A DNA stretch of 64,000 nucleotides, from contig VKHL01000021.1 of assembly GCA_015146655.1 (NCBI GenBank), forward strand, positions 25,419 to 89,418, in the 5' to 3' direction. Below are positions 29,607 through 37,382 of this stretch, piece by piece. Under the pieces are notes generated by a model. That model searched no databases. It was not told the DNA's origin and was given only the letters and a program-made list of their open reading frames with translations. The first letter of the stretch is position 1, and the number at the start of each line of letters is the position of its first letter. Source of the stretch: Ochromonas danica (taxonomy: Eukaryota; Sar; Chrysophyceae; Chromulinales; Chromulinaceae). Position numbers and translations under genes: made by a program.

Positions 29607-30980
29607 ATGTCAAGACCAACACATCAATGGGATACTTCTTCATTACGTCATATGAAGATTGAAGAAGAAGATAATAATACAATTCTTCCTTTATCATCTC
29701 TTAATAGTGTTATAATACATGCTCATGAAGCAGAAAGACTTATTCAATCTTTACAATATTTTGATATAGTTGATGTTGGTTCTTCTTCATGGATGGAACA
29801 ACATCGTATATTTGAAAAATTAAATTTACAATCTCATCAAAATGCTTTATCTAATAGTGATGAATATATTATGGAAGCTATATTAACTTTTCAAAAAATA
29901 CCTCTTCTTTTACATGATCTTCTTGTAATTGAAGCATGGAAAGATCATGTCTATCCTTTACTAGTCAATGATCTTGCTGATAAGAATAGTATGAGGTTAT
30001 ATTTTGTACTTTATCATGAGGCTACGATCGTCAATCTATTGGAAATCTTTCTCTACTATAAACATTTTGTAGAAGCTGCAGGAGAAAATATTATTGAATT
30101 GGTAGACTATCTAGCAAGAAAGATGGTTCGTCTCAATCATAATGTTGAAGTCTATCGAGAGCGTGTGAGTGACTCGATTGGCTGGACCTCTTCAGCAACC
30201 AAAAACAACACCAACACTGCGACTACTATGACAAGTGATGTTCAGAGACTTGCTCAACAACTAGAGCAACGCAGTGCTAAAGAAGAATTGAGTGATCATT
30301 ACCAAGATATCGAGTTTCGTGTCTGTGTCACTGCTGTTTCTTTGGCTCGTTTCGTGGTGGAACACGGTGACGTGCTACCACTTTCTGTGGCAAGTCGTAT
30401 CACAGACACACACGACTACCTTCTCCTCCTGTTGCCTCTTATTGAACAACCACCTTGGACACGTCGGACCAAGGCAGGGAAATGGGAGAAGCTCATTGAC
30501 CATAAATGGCAAGCAGTGAAGCCCATTGACCTGCTCAAAGTGACGAAACTTGAGGGGCAGCCTTGGTTAGCACTCTACCATCTCCTAGCCAAAGAGGTCT
30601 TCCGTGAGAGATACTATCTCCACTCTTTCCGTAAGAACCAGTTGTTGCGTGTGCGCAAGTATATCCATGATGTGTTACTGGACCAGCTGCCCTTCTTGGC
30701 GGATGTGCAGAGATACATGGACGAACTTGCCGTGACGAACGTACCTGAGCCATCCTCTTTGCAAGACTCGGTCTTTATGCTTCAGCAAGTGGCGATGATG
30801 AGAGAGAAGCTCATGAAGAATCGCTCTTGGCCAGAGATCGCGGCCAGACAAGAGAAGGAGGTCTTCACCATGACCGATCGAACAGATCGTGATCTGCTGG
30901 CTATGGCCAATCTCTATGCTGACGATGCAGTTGAGGCAGTTCTAGAACCAGAGGCAAACCTATCTTATGAGGATAAATAA
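29607..30980 (+). CDS. ZMYND10: ZMYND10-like dynein-arm assembly factor lacking the MYND finger
   Basis: The 457-residue, single-exon protein follows animal ZMYND10 through its helical body: HAHEAERLIQSLQ...WMEQHRIFEKLNLQ, LLVIEAWKDHVYPLL, LYHEATIVNLLEIFLYY, ENIIELVDYLARK, LPLIEQPPWTRR, HKWQAVKPID, LEGQPWLALYHLL and LLDQLPFLADVQRYM. It ends at NLSYEDK where animal proteins continue into a C-terminal MYND zinc finger; no MYND cysteines occur downstream. ZMYND10 acts in the cytoplasm with HSP90 co-chaperones to pre-assemble axonemal dynein heavy chains, so a motile flagellum is implied. Its promoter and first 94 codons are part of the 374-bp duplication. Confidence 0.9.
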   Translation: MSRPTHQWDTSSLRHMKIEEEDNNTILPLSSLNSVIIHAHEAERLIQSLQYFDIVDVGSSSWMEQHRIFEKLNLQSHQNALSNSDEYIMEAILTFQKIPLLLHDLLVIEAWKDHVYPLLVNDLADKNSMRLYFVLYHEATIVNLLEIFLYYKHFVEAAGENIIELVDYLARKMVRLNHNVEVYRERVSDSIGWTSSATKNNTNTATTMTSDVQRLAQQLEQRSAKEELSDHYQDIEFRVCVTAVSLARFVVEHGDVLPLSVASRITDTHDYLLLLLPLIEQPPWTRRTKAGKWEKLIDHKWQAVKPIDLLKVTKLEGQPWLALYHLLAKEVFRERYYLHSFRKNQLLRVRKYIHDVLLDQLPFLADVQRYMDELAVTNVPEPSSLQDSVFMLQQVAMMREKLMKNRSWPEIAARQEKEVFTMTDRTDRDLLAMANLYADDAVEAVLEPEANLSYEDK

Positions 30981-31073
30981 AAGAGGTCTCCAATGGTGTA
31001 ACTATTATAGATATTTATAGTATAGTATAGTGTGGTATGGTTTGGAAGGGTATAGTACAGGGGGTAGGGGGAA

Positions 31074-31505
31074 CTAATGGAAGAGTTGCCGGACAAAAGA
31101 GAAGAAGCGCACAATGCCACCACGTAGTCTGAGCACAAGATGCAAGGTAGAGTCATCGTCAATGTCATAGTCAGAGAGAGTCTTCATGTTGTCCAGCTGC
31201 TTGCCACCGAAGATGATGCGCTGTTGGTCAGGAGGCACGCCTTCCTTCTCCTGGATCTTAGCCTTGAGGCTTTCAATGGACTCGTCAGGCTCAACATCTA
31301 CAGAGATGGTCTTGCCTGTCAATGTCTTGACAAAGACTTGCATGCCACCTCGTAGTGCCAGGACTTTGTCCAGTGCTGCACTTTGTTTATTTCTTTCCAG
31401 GAAAGAAGGGAAAGTTGGGAATGATGCTCTACCATTTCCATGACTAGCAATGACTAAGGAAGTAATGGCAAAGAGCAGAACGATGCAAAGAGGAAGCATG
31501 GACAT
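31074..31505 (-). CDS. Signal-peptide ubiquitin fusion, likely periplastid (SELMA-type) ubiquitin
   Basis: The 143-residue protein has a signal peptide ([20 protein letters not shown]), a 33-residue Ser/Arg/Phe-containing region (with ASFPTF, resembling an ASAFAP-type site) ending LALRGG, then one ubiquitin unit from [11 protein letters not shown] to HLVLRLRGG, and a 13-residue tail, [17 protein letters not shown] before the ubiquitin and the tail after it suggest trimming by deubiquitinases at both ends. Lys 6, 11, 27, 29, 33 and 48 are kept, while position 63 is Asp. Secreted-route ubiquitin is known from the ERAD-like import system in the second-outermost membrane of red secondary plastids; assignment here is inferred from the presequence. 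Confidence 0.85.
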   Translation of the reverse strand: MSMLPLCIVLLFAITSLVIASHGNGRASFPTFPSFLERNKQSAALDKVLALRGGMQVFVKTLTGKTISVDVEPDESIESLKAKIQEKEGVPPDQQRIIFGGKQLDNMKTLSDYDIDDDSTLHLVLRLRGGIVRFFSFVRQLFH

Positions 31506-31813
31506 GACTACCTGTGTTTCGTTCTTCTTCTTGTTGTTGTGATGCTTCGCAGCTTCCCACTACAACAAACACGTGTCCACCTCTCTCAGACAGACCGTTT
31601 CTACCAATAAACGACTGTTTCACCCTGCGTCTTTCTCTTTTTCTCTTCTTCTCTCATCACATCAAGAACTGAAAAGGAAAGAGAAGCACTGAAGTAAAAG
31701 ATACGCTCCTCTCTCTCTCTCTTAGTCCCCCCACACTATCTCTCTCTCTCTTTCTTTCTCTCAGTCAGTCAATCAGTGGTTGGTTGTGGTAGTAGTAGTC
31801 ATAATCAAATACA
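31506..31813. promoter_or_regulatory. Divergent promoter region (plastid ubiquitin / selenoprotein K)
   Basis: The 308 bp contain long CT-rich tracts (about 31,640-31,765) and TCAGTCAGTCAATCAG near 31,760, just before the selenoprotein start. Shared control of two endomembrane quality-control genes is possible but only inferred. Confidence 0.45.
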
Positions 31814-32101
31814 ATGCCATATGTTCGATCAGATGGTACAGTCGTCCAGGAACGATCCATCTGGAGACTTTCTATCATCTCTGATCTATTCTGGAGTATT
31901 GCCAATGGTGTGGCTTTATTCTTTCAAACCTTAATTGATCCTACTGCTCCTATTCCAAGAAACCGTGTTACCCAAGGCAGTAGCGGCGGTCGGTCTTCCG
32001 GTCACTCAGGATCAGGTGGTGGTGGGTCATCACAAGGTGCCACTAGAAGAGCTAATATACGAACTCTACCCAAGCAATGCAATACAGGTACCTGAGGTTA
32101 A
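31814..32101 (+). CDS. SELENOK: Selenoprotein K with in-frame UGA (Sec94)
   Basis: The N-terminus MPYVRSDGTVVQERSIWRLS and the following FWSIANGVALFFQTLIDP transmembrane helix match selenoprotein K, an ER membrane protein acting in ERAD and in DHHC6-dependent palmitoylation. A Gly/Ser/Arg-rich cytosolic tail follows. After 93 codons there is TGA (32093-32095), then GGT and TAA: the product would end Thr-Sec-Gly, as animal SelK ends in Sec-Gly-Arg. Conventional annotation would stop at the TGA and lose the last two residues. A SECIS candidate lies 133 bp downstream. The length (95 residues) matches the family. Confidence 0.85.
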
Positions 32102-32191
32102 GCGGAGATTCTCCTCCTTCTGGATCATCATTAGTAGAGGAGGGATTCTCTTATTTCCCTTTCTCTTTATTGATGAAGAGAATCTCCGCTT
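32100..32191 (+). repeat. Perfect 14-bp stem hairpin directly after the selenoprotein K stop
   Basis: AAGCGGAGATTCTC (32100-32113) pairs without mismatch with GAGAATCTCCGCTT (32178-32191) around a 64-nt loop. It starts within the stop codon. It does not show the SECIS quartet, so it is listed separately as a 3' UTR hairpin or short foldback element. Confidence 0.75.
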
Positions 32192-32233
32192 CCATCTCTT
32201 AACTTGTCTGTGGCAGCTGTTGATTACCATTAG

Positions 32234-32294
32234 TCATGTGGTCGGGATGACAGGGTGATTGACTTTAATTACCCTTGATATGACCAGATTATGA
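32234..32294 (+). promoter_or_regulatory. Candidate SECIS element
   Basis: Outer pairing TCAT/ATGA and GGTC/GACC encloses an internal loop with the SECIS quartet: ATGA at 32247-32250 opposite TTGAT at 32275-32279 gives the U-U, G-A, A-G and C-U pairs. A 9-bp helix follows (AGGGTGATT with AATTACCCT) and a 6-nt apical loop, GACTTT. The usual unpaired AA of the apical loop is not at its normal place, which lowers confidence. Its position in the 3' UTR of a gene with an in-frame UGA is the main support. Confidence 0.6.
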
Positions 32295-32530
32295 TTAGTG
32301 TTCAAATCAGCTGTTGACTATCTTTTTACAACTTCTCTCGTATACTAGCTCCCATAAAAAATAAAAGAATTAACTCGTCTCCCTTTATGAACTGCTTCCA
32401 CCCTTTTCATCATCTTCGCCTAACTGAAAGGTGAATGCCATTACTTTCAGAACATGTGTTATTTACTTTATGCACTTTATTATGTGTGCATCACTTTGGA
32501 ACTAAGTAACTTACTCAAGAAAAGCTCCTT

Positions 32531-33145
32531 GAAACGGACGTTTTGAGTGAATTTCACATGAAAGAAGACCTTGATTCTCATGCAACATCGCGAAGAGGCA
32601 TATTTTGCCGTGAAGGTTCATGCAATCCATCGATTCGTGGTCTCGGCTAATCTTAGTCCATGAATCGATAGATTGCATGCACCTTCAACCAGTATCGAGC
32701 ATGGTTCAGATCGTTATTATTGCATGGATGAAGGCAAAAAAGGTAAGAACGCGAAGATATAAAGATAATGACAAATAACATGTATCCTGGCTAAAATGTG
32801 ATTTGATGTATGTGACTGAACTGTGCTGCCGTGGCAGAAGAATAGAACTCATCGCCGCTGTAGTCGTCAGCGACAACAACGTTGCCCACCACAATCTCCG
32901 CGCCTCTTTTAAGTTGAAGCGACGATTCGTCTGCTCCAATAAGACCTCTTGCGTCTTACGTTTTTTCTCCTCAGCGATGCACAACCTTTTTCTCCGCTTT
33001 CGTAGCTTTGGTCGCTCATCCCTGTAACAATAATGATTTGAGCCACGTTCAATACTGGTCATTTTAGCCATGAAGGTGAACCTTCAGCAACAAAAATGAC
33101 TAGAATCAAGGTCATTTCTTTTCATGCGAAAACGTCCCTTGAAAC
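32531..33145. mobile_element. MITE-like element with imperfect terminal inverted repeats
   Basis: The left end (GGACGTTTT...CATGAAAGAAGACCTTGATTCT, about 32,537-32,579) is repeated inverted at the right end (AGAATCAAGGTCATTTCTTTTCATG...AAAACGTCCC, about 33,102-33,139), with gaps. Inside is a strong hairpin (32612-32688). No transposase ORF is visible and no clear target duplication was found. A non-autonomous transposon relic is the simplest reading. Confidence 0.5.
32612..32688. repeat. 30-bp-arm hairpin
   Basis: Arms 32612-32641 and 32659-32688 match at 27 of 30 positions around a 17-nt loop; the shared part includes CATGCAATC and ATCGATTC. Could be the core of the surrounding element or a structured transcript. 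Confidence 0.75.
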
Positions 33146-33253
33146 GTCCCTTGCTTCCTTAAGTTAATAAACATACGATAGTTTAGAGTATCGCGTTTAT
33201 TGTATTTGTGGTGGATGAGAAGATGAGAGTGATTTGTGGATGTGAGCCATGGT

Positions 33254-34915
33254 ATGTGGGTGAGAAGAATATGGTCGGCAATGAAGCCTTCGAGAAGACA
33301 AGAAGACTTGACTGAACCTCTTCGTTGTTCACCACGTTCTCTAACTGATGTTAACTTGAACATTCTCTCTGAAGATGAACATTTTTGTGTAATTGACAAA
33401 CCTCCTGATGTTCGTATGGATGGAGCCTTTGAGGTGACAGTAGAGAAGCTCATGCAACATGTCTTAGCTACTGGTCGTCCACATGTAGATGTCCATCAGT
33501 TGAAATGGATCCATCAGCTAGACTTCGCTACCTCGGGAGTGTTGTGTGTGGGTCTGACTCGAGAAGGTGCCGCAGCGGCTAGTAGTGCCTTTGAACATCG
33601 TGAAGTACAGAAGTGCTATCTAGCTGTGGTCAAAGGAGAGGTTGATCTAAACATGTGGCCACTTGCTACCTATGAAGTACAAGAAGAGATTGTCCTGCCC
33701 ATGAAGCGCCGCAAAGTCTTCCAAAATAGCCAACGGCTACTAGGTAGCAGCAGTGGTAGCATTGACACGTGGCAGCAGAAAATCATGTTAGCCAATCTTC
33801 AACGCTCTCTTGATGCCTTAGCAAAGGTCAATGAAGAGCAGTTAGCAGCAGTCAGTGATGTCACTTTGTCTCAAGAAGTGCAGCGAATGCGTACTTTAGG
33901 TTGTGATGCGCTAGCTAAAGCACCGAAACAACGTAAAGCACTTCGTAAACTACTACGTACATTGAATATTGATGTGGAACTTATTGAATCGAAGGCACCT
34001 GAGGAAAGCAGTGTTGTGTCTGATGAGGTAGTAGAGAAAGTGGTAGAAGAAGAGGTAGCACTCACTCCCGAGGAGGTGCAAGAAGTTGTACGTGGCTATC
34101 AAAGACAACAACAACCTCATCCTGCGATCTTTCGAAGAGATGATGATCCCTCTACAGTGGTTGTACGTGTCCCTGTTGCAGAGGTAGCAGGTGACTTTCG
34201 CTGTGAACCTGGTCATGCATTACGACCTGGTCGATCGTGTGAGACTGAGGTGCAGGTAGTAGAAAAAGGTTGGTATCAGGGAGAGAAGGTGACCAAGTTG
34301 TTATTAAAACCTCACACTGGACGTAGACATCAACTACGTATTCATTGCCTTGTACTGGGTCATCCTATTGTGGGTGACTTCACCTACAATTACTTCTTCC
34401 ATAAGAATAACTCATCAACTGCTAAAGCAGGTACTGTAAACAACTCAATGCAATGATAATGACAGTGTAGTGTAATGTGAGGAGGAAGGTCTGTGATGAT
34501 CGTTCTAGCAGAGCACCTGCTTGGCGTGATGTTCGCAAAGGATCGCCTTTTCTAATCAAGTTCGACGATTCTGAGACCTTCTCACCTTCTCACTGACCTT
34601 CGTCATGTCTTGTCTTGATTGCATCTGCTCACAATCACTATCGCTCTAACTGTACCATACTCATCTATCCCCTTTACTCTTCACTGTGTTATGTTTGATT
34701 TAGCAGCTGAGAGGATGATGTTACATGCCTATCGTCTTCGTATTCCTTTCCCTCTTCATGGCAAATGCTCGACAACTTTTCGTGAAGCCTTACAAAAGAA
34801 AGCAACGAATAGCATAGCGATGGTCGAGGCGGAAGCACCAGATCCATTCCCTTTCCTGGACAACATCCTCCAACCACTTCTACCTGCTCATTCCTCTTTG
34901 TCCAAGACTTCGTGA
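33254..34915 (+). CDS. RluA-family RNA pseudouridine synthase (RPUSD1-like)
   Basis: Two exons (33254-34430 and 34704-34915, phase 1, GTACTG...TTAG) give 462 residues. Catalytic motif [11 protein letters not shown] contains the active Asp; flanking motifs are [18 protein letters not shown] and, late in the protein, [26 protein letters not shown]. The second exon adds [17 protein letters not shown] and ends in the DPFPF region as in RPUSD1. An unusual charged insert of about 150 residues separates the catalytic half from the HTGRRHQLR motif. It isomerises uridine in RNA; substrate and compartment are unknown. The first ATG of the frame is at 33254, and no targeting peptide is obvious. Confidence 0.85.
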
Positions 34916-35039
34916 TCCTCACGAGCATCCTCTCTGTCTTACCTCGTAGTAGCTCGAGCTGTTTTACCTCTCTAGTCTTAGTATCTTTTGTAAGTTTGTT
35001 ATTAAGTGTTTCTCCTATTGCCAGAGATTTGCTGACTTT

Positions 35040-35790
35040 ACAACTAACTACCAGTACAACTAGTCTACAGTATACTAGACTAGTATACTGTACCATATTG
35101 GACTATACTATATTATGTATACTAACTACTAGTACAACTAGAGACTAGTATACTGTACCATATTAGACTATACTATATTATGTATACTAACTACCAGTAC
35201 AACTAGAGACTAGTATACTGTACCATAATATTGACTATACTATATTATGTATACTAACTACTAGTACAACTAGAGACTAGTATACTGTACCATATTAGAC
35301 TATACTATATTATGTATACTAACTACCAGTACAACTAGAGACTAGTATACTGTACCATAATATTGACTATACTATATTATGTATACTAACTACTAGTACA
35401 ACTAGAGACTAGTATACTGTACCATATTAGACTATACTATATTATGTATACTAACTACCAGTACAACTAGAGACTAGTATACTGTACCATAATATTGACT
35501 ATACTATATTATGTATACTAACTACTAGTACAACTAGAGACTAGTATACTGTACCATATTAGACTATACTATATTATGTATACTAACTACCAGTACAACT
35601 AGAGACTAGTATACTGTACCATAATATTGACTATACTATATTATGTATACTAACTACTAGTACAACTAGAGACTAGTATACTGTACCATATTAGACTATA
35701 CTATATTATGTATACTAACTAATAGTACAACTAGAGACTAGTCTACAGTATACTAGACTAGACTAGTATACTGTATCATTATATTGACTA
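35040..35790. repeat. AT-rich satellite with alternating 65- and 67-bp units
   Basis: ACTAACTAC landmarks fall at 35121, 35186, 35253, 35318, 35385, 35450, 35517, 35582 and 35649, so units of 65 and 67 bp alternate in a 132-bp higher-order period of nearly five copies. Unit A has CTACTAG and CCATATTAG; unit B has CTACCAG and CCATAATATTG. CTAGAGACTAGTATAC-like palindromic stretches occur in each unit. It fills most of the gap between the convergent pseudouridine synthase and PTOX genes. Confidence 0.92.
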
Positions 35791-36045
35791 TACTATTATG
35801 TATTAGACTAGACTATATTATATATGGTGTGATTTGATTGGACTACATTAGACTATAATACTTTTCTAGACTAGTACTAGCCTAGTACATGGACTATAGT
35901 CTACGTAGCTACTACTTGTAGTATTATCAATAAGAGGACATTCACAAAGTGTTAAGAGTGAATTAACCAATAGTTAATAGACAACAAGATTGATCTGCCT
36001 TAGACTAATGACTCTACAAACCTTTAGCTATTATTATAATCATCA

Positions 36046-37005
36046 TTAATGACGTCCATGACGATGATCAAGATGTTGATGATGGCCATCCTTATTGTCT
36101 TCAGCAATACCCTTTAGCTTCTTCTGTAACATGATCTCTCTTTGTAAGATCTTCATTGTTTGTGCATGTTCTGCTTCATCAGCTCGAATATTCGAAAAGA
36201 CATCATATAAGTTCTCTACCACAGGACGACGTGGTGGAATACTTTCATACAATTCTGGATCTTTCTTACGATTCATTTCATTATATTGAAAAGCATCAAA
36301 CATATATAAATCACCTGTTTGATAATAATCAATTGCTACTTGTGGTGCTGGTAATTTCTTTAATTCTTCTTCATGTTCTATTAGAAAATCAGAATATGTT
36401 TCTGTAGCATGTAATTCAACATGTTTATTTAAATCATAGGCTACAGCAGGAAAGGTAAGATAAAGAAAGACAACCATCCAATAATAAAAGAATGCAATAT
36501 GTTGTGCAAGAAATCGATCATTAAATCGATCTGAACCACCTAATTCTTCCATAATTAATAAATGATGTAATTCATTCCATGATTCAGCAAAATGTACTTG
36601 AATATATTCTTTTTTACGAAACCATCCTAATGTTTCATAAAGATGAAGTACAGATGTATAAGAGAAATAAGGAACACGTGCTATAGTCTCTAAAGCAGCA
36701 AAGCGTGCATAAGGACGGTCATGGTAAAAAGTGGTAAGCATTGACTTGACTAAACCAATGGTCGCCTGGTTCATACGCTGAATAATAGGAGGTAGACTGA
36801 GATCATCTTCTTCGTCAATAGCTTGCCAGTATAACCTCATTCTTCTTCTACTCTGACTATTGATACTTCTTGATATTGGCGGTAGATGTGAACGAGTTGT
36901 TGTTGTGATTGTTATTGTTTTGTGATGATGACAAGAAGAAAAGCGAAGACTATCAACAGAGTATGAAATTGCTAGAGTCAGGAAGAATACAAGAAGTAAC
37001 TGCAT
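36046..37005 (-). CDS. Plastid terminal oxidase (PTOX, alternative oxidase family)
   Basis: The 319-residue diiron quinol oxidase resembles PTOX more than mitochondrial AOX: LETIARVPYFSYTSVLHLYETLGWFRK, HFAESWNELHHLLIMEELGG and the late IRADEAEHAQTM supply the conserved Glu and His iron ligands. The N-terminus MQLLLVFFLTLAISYSVDS followed by LRF is a signal peptide joined to a Thr/Ser/Arg-rich transit peptide, as expected for a four-membrane plastid. PTOX oxidises plastoquinol with O2, supporting carotenoid synthesis and relieving over-reduction. The C-terminus is His-rich (GHHQHLDHRHGRH), which is not typical and could bind metal. Confidence 0.93.
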   Translation of the reverse strand: MQLLLVFFLTLAISYSVDSLRFSSCHHHKTITITTTTRSHLPPISRSINSQSRRRMRLYWQAIDEEDDLSLPPIIQRMNQATIGLVKSMLTTFYHDRPYARFAALETIARVPYFSYTSVLHLYETLGWFRKKEYIQVHFAESWNELHHLLIMEELGGSDRFNDRFLAQHIAFFYYWMVVFLYLTFPAVAYDLNKHVELHATETYSDFLIEHEEELKKLPAPQVAIDYYQTGDLYMFDAFQYNEMNRKKDPELYESIPPRRPVVENLYDVFSNIRADEAEHAQTMKILQREIMLQKKLKGIAEDNKDGHHQHLDHRHGRH

Positions 37006-37382
37006 GGCTTCAATTAGACAATACTGTAGAGATCTTGTGTGATTGATTTATTATGAAGCACGAGGACAAATCAAGGCAGTCTGAACAACTCGAGGGAGAG
37101 GAAGGTGTTTGCAGAGCAAGTGAACTGCAAGCCAACCGACAGTCAACTATTGTTAGGGTGCGTGAATAGATTTCGTGCTGCTCCATCTTACAACAACATG
37201 ATCTCTAGATCTCTAGCGTTAACAACGGTGGAGTTCTGGCGTTAACAACATCATCCGACTATGAGAATGTTGTTGATGGACAAACTTCGCAAAAACAACA
37301 AGCAGTAATGTCACTCGATGAAATATACCATTCTATGAAGGACACAAAAATATACACACTGAGCAGAACAGCGCTAATCTAG
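37006..37382. promoter_or_regulatory. PTOX upstream region
   Basis: GCGTTAACAAC occurs twice, at 37216-37226 and 37239-37249, about 210-240 bp before the PTOX start codon. The same stretch holds the 3' side of the minus-strand apyrase gene's downstream neighbour. No gene is visible. Confidence 0.5.

Noticed and set aside
30981-31073. Search for a MYND-encoding exon after ZMYND10
   Set aside because: The short gap before the convergent ubiquitin gene has no Cys-rich frame.
32100-32191. The perfect hairpin as the selenoprotein K SECIS
   Set aside because: It lacks the ATGA/GA quartet at any internal loop; the weaker-looking fold at 32234-32294 has the quartet.
34500-34620. Possible tRNA-like sequence (GTTCGACGATTC near 34,557)
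   Set aside because: No acceptor stem or matching D and anticodon arms; it falls in the intron of the pseudouridine synthase gene.
35040-35790. Regular repeats considered as a CRISPR array
   Set aside because: Units are contiguous with no unique spacers, alternate in two types, and the genome is eukaryotic.
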